Below are positions 44,717 through 55,056 of a DNA stretch of 64,000 bases, in pieces. The DNA is from Rhynchospora pubera (taxonomy: Eukaryota > Streptophyta > Magnoliopsida > Poales > Cyperaceae). Within the stretch, counting starts at the first letter, position 1. The number at the start of each line of letters is the position of its first letter. The DNA is taken from positions 15,051,501 through 15,115,500 of the forward strand of contig CM051460.1 of NCBI GenBank assembly GCA_028095005.1, written 5' to 3'. The notes below the pieces were generated by a model. It was given only the letters and a program-made list of their open reading frames with translations, ran no database searches and was not told the origin of the DNA. The position numbers and the translations under genes were made by a program.

Positions 44717-46584
44717 GGTAATTGGTGTTTACCATCCCCATGCTTTTCATCCAACCATCCATTAGACGCGCATCAATTTGGGCTCAGCGATTGGGCTGGT
44801 AATAATAGATCACGCGCCCATCAAGCATCCCTTCGCACCACTGGACATCTCCATTTAGTTTCGCTCATTTGAATTCAATTTCAGAAACCAAAATCTCTTC
44901 AGCGATCTCTTTCCTTCTTTCTACGATCTGGATTGGCGACGAAAATGGAGATAGAGGCAACGGCGAAAACTTATTGAATTGTGTGATCTCCTTCCTTCCA
45001 AACTGCAATTACTAGTAATTGTGCACGTTTAATCAACTTCTCGTATTTTTGTTTATTCAACTAATTAGATTATTTTTGTTTATTTTTGTAAATAGAATTT
45101 CTGTTTATTAATTTATTAAAGTACATGTGTGATCTCCTTTCTCGTATTTTTGTAATCAATCTAATTCCATCTTTTCTCTCTTGTTTGTGTAGATCTCATT
45201 CTTCTCCGTTGAATTTCATCAAAAACTAACTTCAATTGATTTTTTATGCGTGATTCATACACAGTTACTTAATTTTATCATCAATCGTTAAAAGTTTTTA
45301 GAATTCTTCACAAATGTCGGAATCAGGTGCGTTATTGATGATTTTTGAGTTATTTTGTACAATTAATGTTTGGATTGATTCTCTGATAAAGAGATTTCTA
45401 ATATTTTCCTTCACAATTGTCAAAAATGTTGCATTCAATGTCTGTTGATATTAGATATTGCACATGATGCTATATATATAGTTTTGTTTAGTAATTATTT
45501 GATTAGTTACTTTATTTTTATATAGATATTGTTATACTGTTGTTCAATCTTAATCTAGTTTCATATGTAATGGTTTTGGATGGTTACAAGTAGCACTGAA
45601 AGCCCCCGTCCTTTTATACATGTTCTGCACTCAAACCACTGAAATGTTCACTTAGTTGCTCAATTTATTATATTACATGCATCTAGGGATTATTTTGCAA
45701 ATGTTTACTTCCTTCAAATTTTCCTTGAAAAACTTATCTATCACAAAGGATGCGTTAGATATTTCAAATGTTACATTAAATGACATAAGAGATCATCTTA
45801 TGTTCCATTGTCATAATCTTTTTTTTCTGCAAACTGTTTTGTCAAATTAAGAGATCATGTTGCTAATACTTTATATATGTGCTTGTATTCATATTATGCA
45901 GATTTGGATTGCGGTTCGATCGAGTTGGTATGGTGTTGTGTGTTCGTTCTCCACCAACATTTAGATTTGTACCAAACTAAAAATGTGCTCTAATATTTGT
46001 ATGAATTGTGATTGTATTATCTTTTAGATTCGTTAAAATTTATATTGTTTTGTATTGTTTAAACTGATCATGTTGTTTTAGGGATGACATTCTTATTTTT
46101 TTATGGATCATATTAATGTTTTATTTTAATACTAGTTTCTATGTTTTTTTTGTTATATTACAAATATATAAAATCTAACATATAATGCATGTTAAATCAT
46201 TTCTTGTGCTAACAAAATGAACTTTAAATTGCTGTGGTATCTCCAAGTTTGTTGGCTGAATGCGCGAAAAAAAGGATGTAAAATTATTATTATGTCATTT
46301 TATAAATATAACAAACTGAACACTTAACACAAATTAACACATCTATTGTTGTATTTAGTTTAAAAACTGTTGAACATTTAACATATCCCTTAAAACATCA
46401 ATCTAAACCATAAAATGCTGACGTCATCAAGGGACAGACGAGCGCTCATCGTGCGGATTGGTCATCAGGGCGGGAAAAAAATGGGCCTCCGCGCCCAGAA
46501 GGCCCATGTCGCTGGCAGATTGGTCATCAGTGCGCATGATGGATGATTGGATGGTATTGTAATGGATGGTTCATATCATTTCTG
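44717..46584. mobile_element. Non-autonomous Mutator-like element C (CATCC family)
   Basis: A perfect 9-bp TSD ATATAATAG (44708-44716 and 46585-46593) brackets 1868 bp. The left end GGTAATTGGTG..ACCATCC is nearly that of element B, and the right end, read inward, is CAGAAATGATAT..ACCATCC. The next 100 bp on each side repeat CATCC/GGATG and GCGCC words (GGGCTC, GCGCCCA). The core 45000-46400 is A/T-rich, with eroded ACTGTTGAACA / AACAAACTGAACA units near 46310-46380. An ATG-led stub (GGAGATAGAGGCAACGG) near 44945 could be captured host sequence. Confidence 0.8.
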
Positions 46585-46799
46585 ATATAATAGTGGGAAG
46601 ATGCCGCGTAACGGCACTGTTTTGTACTTTGGGGTTGGTTTAGAGGGTTCCGATTCTCTCCATTTGAAGTCAACGCTAGATTTGTCCTGACACCGAAAAT
46701 TTTAATAATAATATTAAATTAATATCAATATAATAATATTTCTTTAAATAATATCACGAGATCGGAATCCCAGATTTCGAACGCAAGATCGGAATCCCT

Positions 46800-46956
46800 G
46801 GATTCCGATCTTATTAATATGGTTGCATTTTGCCCAAGTGATGGTTTCATTTGGTGCAGAAATTGTGACCGAATCCATATGGATTCCGATCTTATTAATA
46901 TGGTTGCATTTTGTCCAAGTGATGGTTTCATTTGGTGCAGAAATTGTGACCGAATC
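46800..46956. repeat. 81-bp tandem duplication inside element E
   Basis: Two nearly identical copies start GGATTCCGATCTTATTAATA at 46800 and 46881 and run through AAGTGATGGTTTCATTTGG and GCAGAAATTGTGACCGAATC. Confidence 0.9.
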
Positions 46957-47533
46957 AATACCAATGCATACACCGTCCAAGAATTTTTTCCAGCAAATGA
47001 AGACCTAGAGATTGTATACGTATATATACATACAGGTTAAGGGAGAAGATCGATTTGGAATTTTGGATTGGAAAGTCCAAAATTTTGGATTGCAGATTAA
47101 AATAAACTAATTACTATTTTTTAATTTATATATACAACAAATCACCACTAGCATCGATTGCATTATAAAAGAAAAAAAGAATTTAAATCAAGAGTTAATA
47201 AATACATGCATTCTAAAAATTGATGTTGCTCTGATATATATTATTATATCACGCATTTCAAAAATTGAATTGTGCAATTAATGTGACCTATACAAATAGA
47301 ATATTTACACTTTTTTCTCAAATAAGAAGAGATCTTTAAAATTGAAAAACTGTGGATCTTTCAATAGTAATAATTTTCTCTCAATCTGAAAATATTAGTC
47401 AATTATTTTTGAAACAATGACCACTAACAAAATTTGAGCCACTATTGTATTTCAAACTTTTGATTTAAGAAATATTATAATAAGAAAAATAAAATAAACA
47501 CAAAGTTTTGAAAAAACTTGTCTATATAATCTG

Positions 47534-47537
<4 letters not shown>

Positions 47538-47594
<57 letters not shown>

Positions 47595-48013
47595 GATTGC
47601 TAAAATACTATGCATAGTACGGATGCACTTCGTGCTACGGATTCGTTATTGCATTTCATGTTTCAAACAACCGATCCAAACCATTCATTATCTTCTACAT
47701 ATTGAAATCTCATTAGAAATCAAATTTTACATTTTTTAAAATTATTTTACTATTTTTCTCAGATTTTTGAAAATCACTGTTATTGAAGGGTCCAGAATTT
47801 ATTAGATTAAGTATTTTCAAAAATATGAAAAAAATAGTAAACAAATTAAAAAAATGTAAAATTTGGTTTCTAATGAGATTTCAATATGAAGAAGATAATG
47901 AACGGTTTGGATCGGTTGTTTGAAGCATGAAATGCAAGAACGAATCCGTAGCACGAAGGGCATCCGTGCTATGCATAGCATTTGAGCTATCCTATATATA
48001 TATATATATATAA
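47538..48013. mobile_element. Foldback MITE inserted in an (AT)n microsatellite
   Basis: An (AT)n run (about 47538-47592) and its continuation (47993-48012) flank an inverted repeat of about 400 bp. The arms include ATGCATAGTACGGATGC, CGTGCTACGGATTCG, AAACAACCGATCCAAACC and TTCTAATGAGATTTCA, mirrored on the right. A relative with the GATCCGAACCGTTCA arm is at 57510-57900. The TSD is hidden by the microsatellite. Confidence 0.75.
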
Positions 48014-48015
48014 TC

Positions 48016-48327
48016 TAGTGTTCTCCAAAATGACAAGACACGATCGTGTTAGCACGACACGATGTGCGTGTTGACACGACACGATCGTGTTATCGTGTCG
48101 TGTCATAATCATGTCGTGTTGGGACATTAGAAATTTTGACACGATTTGATACGACTAACACGACGTGTCAACACGTGTCGTGTCGTGCCAAAATGCGTGT
48201 CGTGTTGCCTCTTATCACCACTAAGAACGACACGACACGATTAAAAAAGTAGTTCGTGTCAACATGACACAACACGAGACTCAAACACGATCGTATTTGA
48301 CACGACACGCACGATGGGAGAACACTA
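48016..48327. mobile_element. hAT MITE with CACGACACGA subterminal repeats
   Basis: The ends TAGTGTTCTCC and GGAGAACACTA are perfectly inverted, with a perfect 8-bp TSD ATATAATC (48008-48015 and 48328-48335). The interior is packed with ACACGACACGA and TCGTGTTG in both orientations, so the single strand could fold extensively. Worn relatives are at 26130 and 27850. Confidence 0.92.
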
Positions 48328-48854
48328 ATATAATCTGACAGGTTTAAAATTTTATTAGAAACTATGTGACAGATTATATATATAATCTGAAAAAAAAAAT
48401 TACATGACAATATTAAAGATTACAATCACGTGAAATTTAACAAAGTTTTAGTTAGGTCACATCATATGTATTTAATTAGTCATTTGAAAATTATCAACAG
48501 AAATAGAGAACTTATCAAAAGTTGTGAGCAAGACATTTTCTTAGTTGGAGGATTATTTAATTAATTATACTTTTCACAATTTAGACAACAAGTCAAAAAC
48601 ATATGAACAACACCTGTACTATGCGGGGACTGGTTTAGGTAAACCACCTCAAAATATAAATTCGTATTATAAAAATAAGATCAGAATCCTGAATTCCGAT
48701 CTTAGCTAAGATCGAAATTCAGGATTCCGATCTTGCGTTCGGAATCCCAGATTCCGATCTTGTAATACTATTTAAAAAAATATTATTATATTGATATTAT
48801 TTTTAATATATTATATTAATTTAATATTATTTTAAAATTTTTCGGGTCCTGACA

Positions 48855-49302
48855 TTTGGTTTTTGTGTACTTAAGGATTTATTAATTAGGGAGTTGATTT
48901 CAAAATTATTTTCATATTCCTTACTGAAATCAATGTGGGTCACTCTTTGTACCCCGTTGTAGTCAACTCTTCTGAACAGGAATAATTCTTGAGGTGTATG
49001 ATGGACTATCAGTTCAGAAAAGTCTTGCAACAACACAAAAGAGAGAGAGAAAATCAAAATTCATTGTGGGCTTTCAGTTGTTGGACTTTATTGAAGGACT
49101 GAAACCGGCACATTTTCTTAAGCCACATTATTTGATTTGAGAGGTCCTTTGGGAGATGTCGAGCATGAAGAGAGAGATAATTGGATGTGGTTAAGCCACA
49201 TTATTTGATTTGATTTGAGAGGTCCTTTGGGAGATGTGGAGCATGAAGATCTAAATAATTGGATGTGGAACTGCTAGTATGTTGTATTTTACATTTGTTT
49301 GG
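48855..49302. repeat. Intergenic with ~75-bp tandem duplication
   Basis: 49121-49265 holds two copies of AGCCACATTATTTGATTTG, GAGGTCCTTTGGGAGATGT and AATTGGATGTGG, spaced 73 bp apart. No gene recognised in the rest. Confidence 0.7.
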
Positions 49303-49310
49303 CATGTCTG

Positions 49311-49845
49311 TAGACTTGTGTGTTTGGATGAGCCCGGAATAGACAATAGAAATAAAAAATTTCGGTTTGCGTGCTTATTTTTATTCTTGTGCAAAACAAA
49401 CTGTATAAGAATGAGGAATTTGCGCCCTTATTCTTATACTAACAAAATCATGGTATAAGAATAAGGAATAAGGATAAGCACGCAAACCGAAATTCCTTAT
49501 TCTTATTCCTTATTCACGGCTTATTCCGTTCCATCCAAACACATATTCCACATTTCGAACGTTTTCGTTCCGTTCGGTTAAACGAAAGAAAAAATCATTT
49601 TTGTTTCTGAATATGGAACGAAATCGAAGTGAAATTTGTAAACGTTATTGGAGCAAAACGAAACGGAACACGAAAATAAGCTGAAATTAATGGAAAATGA
49701 AGGACGAAATGTTAAATGAAACAAAAAAATTATTTTGTTTGACGAAACGGGACGGAAACGAAAGAGATTTCTATTTTGTTGATTGGAATGGAACGGAAAC
49801 GGAACAAGTCTATTTCATAGACGTTTCGCCCGTTTGACAGCCCTA
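49311..49845. mobile_element. hAT MITE copy E with nested GTTTGGATG MITE
   Basis: A perfect 8-bp TSD CATGTCTG (49303-49310 and 49846-49853) brackets it. The right end TTTGACAGCCCTA and the GGAACGG/CGTTTCG words belong to the TAGGGCTGTCAA family. The left terminus is TAGACTTGT, interrupted at about 49319 by a second element, TGTTTGGATGAGCC..CATCCAAACACA (to about 49546), filled with GAATAAGG repeats. Confidence 0.85.
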
Positions 49846-49853
49846 CATGTCTG

Positions 49854-50639
49854 TGGAGACGAACAAATAGTTCTCGTTAAGTAAAAAATTAGTAACTCGT
49901 CAATTTATTCGAATTTAAATTGAAAAAAAAACTCAATTATAACTCGAGTTGCAACAACTATAATGGGCGATGGGTTGAATTTGAATTAAGCTCAACTCGA
50001 TTCGGCAACTCGCGAACCAACTCATAACATAATAAATTTCTATTTCAAATAGTATTATAACATGATTTATAAAGTATTAAAAACTTATCAAATAATTACA
50101 AAAATTTCATTCTTGTATATTTTTATCATAAATAATTGTAACATGAGCAGATTGAATTTCAGACATATTATGGTTCAATCTAATACATAGGATAAAGATG
50201 ACGATAAATTTATTGTTTATAATATTGTATATATCAATTGTATTTTTGATAAAATAATATATATATTAAATAAAGGAAATTTCGAAGTACTCGTATTAAA
50301 TTTAAGATGGCTCATGACTTGTGAGCTAATTGAAATTGGCATAATAAACTCAGAGCCAGCTCGAGTAATAATCGATTCGAGTTTGTGTTTTTTCTAACTC
50401 GCTCAAACTCGACTCGTGTACGATATTTCCCGTATTCTCTTTTGTTGTTATATTTTTTTATTTCCCTGTTACGACGTAATGTTTTTATAATTTATTTTTT
50501 AATAAAATTATAGGTTGGTTTTCGCTTGTTAATTCTGATTTTCTTTTCCGAAAACTAGAGTTTTACTTTTATGCGACATTTTCATCAAGCTTCGAGATGA
50601 ATTTTACCTCCAGAAAAAATAAATATATATAGAGCACCT
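49854..50639. other. Intergenic, no gene recognised
   Basis: It contains GACTCG/CGAGTT words (AACTCGAGTT, CTCGATTCGGC, AACTCGACTCG) at 49910-50010 and 50340-50425 in inverted orientation, suggesting an old hAT-like element of about 0.55 kb. Its ends cannot be placed. Confidence 0.45.
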
Positions 50640-50648
50640 ATGGTTTGA

Positions 50649-50829
50649 GAAATGAAATCCCGTCCCGCGCGGAACTGTCCAGCGCACTGCTGTGAACCGT
50701 ATGATTTAATCTCAATGACAAAGGGAGCTTCGTGCATTTAACCTGATTGGTAGGCCCGAACCGTCCAGATCAAATCGGACGGTTCGTAAACTGTGCTGGA
50801 CGGTCCCGCGCGGAAGCAGATAAGGATTG
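50649..50829. mobile_element. Foldback MITE, 9-bp TSD
   Basis: Flanked by ATGGTTTGA (50640-50648 and 50830-50838). The arms CCCGCGCGGAACTGTCCAGC and GCTGGACGGTCCCGCGCGGA, and GAACCGTATGATTTAATCT versus AAATCGGACGGTTC, are inverted. The central CTGATTGGTAGGCCCGAA is shared with the element at 17145, so both belong to one Mutator-type foldback family. Confidence 0.82.
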
Positions 50830-50838
50830 ATGGTTTGA

Positions 50839-51662
50839 AGTTGTCTCGTGCCTCGTGGGTAACACAACATCGCCAATGGTCATGAAAAATGGAAACAGTT
50901 CTTTTTTTTTAAAAGAAAAAAATTATGAGACCTTGGGCGCTTGGATCTAAACCGGCTGACTTTTCTCATTTCCAATGTAATATACTGTACACATGTATTA
51001 TTGATAGGGCTGTAAAAAAACTTTTCCAAGAAGATGAAGTACACATATATTTATTAAAAATTAAATGATATTAGTTCTCTCTATCACTTTTATAAATGAT
51101 ATTACTTCATCTTCTTAAATAAATGATATTTTTTTTCAGGATTATCTTCATTTACACATATATTCATCAACCCATCCGCTATATACCGGCCCCTATGTAT
51201 TGATATTAGTTCTCTCTATCACTTTTTAAAGTTCAACGTCGAAGGAAAAAATAAATGAAGTTTTTTCGTCATATTCAATTAAAACAAAATAGATAATAAT
51301 TCTTCTTGTTCAGAATTTTAAGAAGATAATCCTGAAAAAAAAAATAAAAGAAAATGATGGGAGTGTCATTCTTTTCCCTATTTTCACAATCATATTCAGC
51401 TTAAACAATTATATTATCAGTATATTATTTGATAAAATCAATTAAACGGTTATAGAAAAAAATTAACAGGTAAAACTACAAACTCATAATATATTGTTAC
51501 AAATATGGTGAATTTGAAAATTGATTGGTCATCCATCGAGTAGGTTGAAAATATTACATATAAAAAATATTACATCGAGACTTGATTGATGAACAAACAA
51601 ATTCCATATTCCACTAAGTTTAATTCAAAACTTCTAAATTTTAATTCAAAACTTCGGAAGAC
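50839..51662. other. Intergenic with old inverted repeats
   Basis: TTTTCAGGATTATCTTC (about 51136) is mirrored by GAAGATAATCCTGAAAA (about 51324), and ACTTCATCTTCTT near 51106 by AAGAAGATGAAGT near 51030. These are probably remnants of one or two MITEs. No gene. Confidence 0.5.
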
Positions 51663-51957
51663 TAGTCAAACGTTCAAACGGAACACGGAACAGTCCATTT
51701 CTGTTTTCGTTCCATTCCAAACGACGAAACATAAATTCTCTTTCGTTTTTATTTTGTATTATGTTTCATTTAACGTTCCGTCCTTCATTTACCATTGATT
51801 TCAACGTATTTACGTTTTCCGTTTCGATAACGTTTACAAATTTCAGTTCTGTTTCCATTTCCTTTTTAGAAACGAAACTGATTTCTCTTTTATTTAACTT
51901 TCCGTTTGGACGGAACGGAACGGAACAACAGACGAAACGTCGATTTTGAAAGGCCTA
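51663..51957. mobile_element. hAT MITE, copy F (worn ends)
   Basis: The interior is typical of the GGAACGG family (CAAACGGAACACGG at the left, GGACGGAACGGAACGG at the right). The left end is reduced to TAGTCAAACG and the right end is GGCCTA. No TSD is recognisable. It lies about 250 bp upstream of the transporter leader. Confidence 0.65.
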
Positions 51958-52199
51958 CTATTCGGACTGGATCAGATGTTAACACACTAGTCTAGTCAAA
52001 CGGGCAGGCATGAATTTCATACAATCGTGCCTGTCGACCGCTGCACGTTGTTAAAAGAAATATAAAGAAAAAAAGATCTCTAGCGCACGAAGACCTAGAT
52101 ATTTAAAACAAAAATCTCGATTCTATTTTCTTATGATTATAAAGTCAAGGAAATGGAGAAGATCAAAACGCCATTAAAACCCCATTAGAGATTCGATTC

Positions 52200-53211
52200 G
52201 GTACAGCTGTGTTCGTGCCTGCGTGCTAAACCCTAGAGAAGAAGGAATCCATCATCAGTCGCCTTGAACTTTGTTCAATTTTCAATCCAATTCTCGCCTC
52301 GGTCCGCGTCACACGGCGCAAAGAGATCATATATTTGTCTGTTGCTTGCTTCGGCGCCAGTCAACAAAGAGAAGAGAGGTGTCTTCTCTATTGCTTGATC
52401 TTCACTTCTCTTCGAACTGTCGTAGATCTGGTAATGGCTTGTGAATTATGTTTCTATATGTATCTTTTCTTTTCCCTCTTTCAACCCCTTTATTTGGGTC
52501 CATTAATTTTTTTAGCTCATTAGTTCTCCATGATCAAAGGGTTACAAGGATGTGATTGTATGTATAGAGTTTAAAGTTCATTGCTTGCAAATGTGATTGC
52601 GTTTCTCCTCATTCTTGTGAAGTAGTTTCTCAATTGGCTGTAAAAAACTAATCAAGATATAATAGAACCCTGTGGCGCAGTGGAAATGTGCCTCAAATTC
52701 CCTCCTTTGTTCCCCAATTTTGCAATTACTGAGGATTGCGCTATGTTTCTGTCCTGAGAGAGTAAAGAGGAAGGAGTGTGTACTCTGGCAACTTTTAAAA
52801 AGATAAGGAATGGAGGTTATTGTAATACATAACAGATATCTTCTACATTCTTTTTATAAAAAGGGTACCAGGAAATTTTGCTCTGAAGTATTAGCGATAT
52901 ATTGATCATTTTTATGATTACCCATGAAATTGCCCAAATTTGTTTCAATTCGTAGGTAGTTTATCAGAGTCATATTGTTACAGTAAACTAAACCTCTTCC
53001 TTCTATTCCTACAAAAAAGAAAGGCAAATAGAGGAGCACATAACTGGAAAACTATTAGTTCAAGTTATGGAACTTATGGTCCCTGAAGATTATCAGTACC
53101 AGCATAAGTCTAGTGTTACCATTTGCCTCGGATGTACTTTGTTCTCGTTTCTTACCAGCAGACACTTATACATACAGTTATTTAATTGTGCAGGGATTAC
53201 TGAGCGAGGCA
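52200..53211 (+). other. 5'UTR and leader intron of the GDP-fucose transporter gene
   Basis: The leader appears to start near 52200 (T/C-rich, AAACCCTAG at 52230). A consensus donor CTG/GTAATG ends it at 52431, and an acceptor GTGCAG at 53193 returns to the exon 18 bp before the start codon. The 762-bp intron lies wholly in the 5'UTR, a common arrangement for broadly expressed plant genes. The open frame upstream of 53212 crosses this intron and is not coding. Confidence 0.6.
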
Positions 53212-54234
53212 ATGAGTTCACTAGAAGCTTCCAAGCAGTCTACCTTCACCACCACGGGCCTCGTTGTAGGCTATGCTCTCTGCTCAAGCCTACTTGCTAT
53301 AATAAACAAATATGCTATAACAAAATTTGCATATCCAGCCTTGTTAACCGCTTTGCAATATCTAACATCAGCCCTAGGCGTTTGGGTCCTTGCCAAGCTA
53401 GGGTTTCTTTGCCATGATGCTTTTACTCTCCAAACTGCCAAGAAATTCCTCCCAGCTGCCTTCGTTTTTTACCTTGCTATATTCACAAACACCAATTTGC
53501 TAAAACATGCCAATGTGGACACATTTATTGTTTTTCGCAGTTTAACACCTCTTTTAGTTGCAATTGCAGACACTGCCTTTAGAAAACAACCTTGCCCCTC
53601 GAGGCTCACGTTTTTGTCCCTTTTTATAATCTTGGGTGGGGCTGTGGGGTACGTTTTGACTGATTCTGGTTTTACACTCACAGCCTATTCATGGGCTTTT
53701 GCGTATTTGGTCACAATTACAACTGAAATGGTGTATATCAAGCACATTGTGACTAATCTGGGTCTGAATACTTGGGGATTCGTATTATATAACAACCTGC
53801 TGTCCCTAATGATGGCACCCTTCTTTTGGTTTATAACGGGAGAGTACAGTGAAATTTTTTCTGAGATGCAATCAAGGACGGATGATTGGTTTCAATTTGA
53901 CGCCTTTGTGGCGGTTTCGGCTTCTTGTGTGTTTGGGTTATTGATAAGTTTCTTTGGTTTTGCTGCACGAAGGGCAATTTCAGCAACAGCATTTACAGTC
54001 ACCGGTGTGGTAAATAAGTTTTTGACTGTGGCAATAAATGTGATGATCTGGGATAAGCATGCAAATATGGCTGGCCTTGTTTGTTTGATTTCTACACTCG
54101 TGGGAGGGGTGTTGTACCAGCAGTCAGTAACTAAAAGTGTAAATGTACCAGTTACTGTGAACAAGCCAATTGGCAGTGATGATGAAGATGAGAAACAGCT
54201 TCTGGTTGAAGAAAAAAGGGATTCTACTGTTTAA
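53212..54234 (+). CDS. GFT1: Golgi GDP-fucose transporter (GFT1/GONST4-like)
   Basis: A single coding exon gives 340 residues starting MSSLEASKQ. Ten hydrophobic segments of a drug/metabolite-transporter-superfamily nucleotide-sugar antiporter are visible. Landmarks match Arabidopsis GFT1/GONST4 (At5g19980) closely: VVGYALCSSLLAIINKYAIT, PALLTALQYLTSA, NTNLLKHANVDTFIVFRSLT, LVTITTEMVYIKHIV, GFVLYNNLLSLM, and ISATAFTVTGVVNKFLTV with its VNK motif near residue 277. The protein imports GDP-L-fucose into the Golgi lumen in exchange for GMP, supplying fucosyltransferases for xyloglucan, pectin and N-glycans. The C-terminal tail is acidic, cytosolic and poorly conserved. The chosen ATG is the first after the splice acceptor. 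Confidence 0.93.
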   Translation: MSSLEASKQSTFTTTGLVVGYALCSSLLAIINKYAITKFAYPALLTALQYLTSALGVWVLAKLGFLCHDAFTLQTAKKFLPAAFVFYLAIFTNTNLLKHANVDTFIVFRSLTPLLVAIADTAFRKQPCPSRLTFLSLFIILGGAVGYVLTDSGFTLTAYSWAFAYLVTITTEMVYIKHIVTNLGLNTWGFVLYNNLLSLMMAPFFWFITGEYSEIFSEMQSRTDDWFQFDAFVAVSASCVFGLLISFFGFAARRAISATAFTVTGVVNKFLTVAINVMIWDKHANMAGLVCLISTLVGGVLYQQSVTKSVNVPVTVNKPIGSDDEDEKQLLVEEKRDSTV

Positions 54235-54490
54235 ATTTTGGAGTTGTATTCAGTTTGAATCTCAAGCTAAGGTGTTGAAGGAAATTAGGGAATTAGTCTG
54301 AAACTGAATACATTTAGCTTGATGTATTTGTTTTTATTTCCTTCAACAAATACATCAAGCTAAATTAGGGAATTTTGGAGTTGTATTCAGTTTGAATCTC
54401 AAGCTAAGGTGTTGAAGGAAATTAGTGATGATGAAGATGAGAAACAGCATTTACATTTAGCTTGATGTATTTGTTTTTATTTGTTTGATT
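54235..54490. repeat. Scrambled duplications in the transporter 3'UTR
   Basis: A 3'UTR block (54233-54298, GGAGTTGTATTCAGTTTGAA and onward) is repeated at 54370-54424. It is followed directly by a 25-nt copy (54424-54448) of coding sequence from 54175-54199 (GATGATGAAGATGAGAAACA). Between them, TTTAGCTTGATGTATTTG (54313-54330) faces its exact inverted copy (54346-54363), and a third direct copy sits at 54455-54472. This is typical of template-switch rearrangement. Confidence 0.88.
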
Positions 54491-55056
54491 TGTTTAAACT
54501 TTTCTTTTGTTTTCATTGCCACATATATTTCACGAATTGATGTCAAGTATCTAATTTTGAAAGGAGAAATATTTGATGTTTGTTATTTTCCTACGGACTA
54601 TTCATGCTGGCCTGTGACAGTATAGTTTTAATTTGTTAGCTTCACCTGTTCTGGTTTATATTTACCAGTTGCGATTCAGGGTACCCAGAGCAAGAAGCAA
54701 AATCAGTACCAGTATGGCCTACTGTCTATTAATCAGACTGAAATGGGTCCATTACCACTTAGGTCTTTTTGGGTTCACTTTTCCTACTAGCCTACCTTAA
54801 CGTTTGATTTTCATTTTAACCTTGAGTTAATATTTTCTCTAGAGAAATGATAACTGTCATTTGCAATTTTGCCATTGAACACATAAAATAGATAAGGTGA
54901 ATATATAGATGGAGGATCAAAGTGAACATATGAAGCATAATTCTTTAGTGCGTTCAATATCTAGCCATCTAGCACTTTTTTTTTTTCAATTTAAGATCTA
55001 GGAACATCATTTTTAGCAACATACAGAGCATATTTTCTAAGCCTTTGATGTGATTA
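54491..55056. other. Intergenic downstream of the transporter gene
   Basis: It includes a fragment (54844-54950) of the foldback family seen complete at 7496-7770 (GATAACTGTCATTTGCA, GAACACATAAAATA). No gene. Confidence 0.45.

Larger units (their letters stand above)
46693..48845. mobile_element. Mutator-like element E with ~130-bp TIRs, twice invaded
   Basis: A perfect 9-bp TSD GTCCTGACA (46684-46692 and 48846-48854) brackets it. The ends CCGAAAATTTTAATAATAA and, inverted, CCGAAAAATTTTAAAATAA lead into long TIRs with AATATCAATATAATAATATT and clustered AGATCGGAATCC/GGATTCCGATCT. The element contains a foldback insertion within an (AT)n tract and a hAT MITE. No transposase. Confidence 0.82.

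Noticed and set aside
46725..47040. Overlapping ORFs on both strands with an internally repeated peptide
   Set aside because: Produced by the 81-bp tandem duplication (divisible by three) inside MULE E, not by a protein domain.
52672..52710. GTGGCGCAGTGG in the transporter leader intron, resembling a pol III A box
   Set aside because: No B box at the right distance and no tRNA cloverleaf; not called as a tRNA or SINE.
53113..53211. Upstream in-frame extension of the transporter ORF (33 codons)
   Set aside because: It crosses a clear 3' splice site at 53193 and has no ATG at its start; the family start matches 53212.
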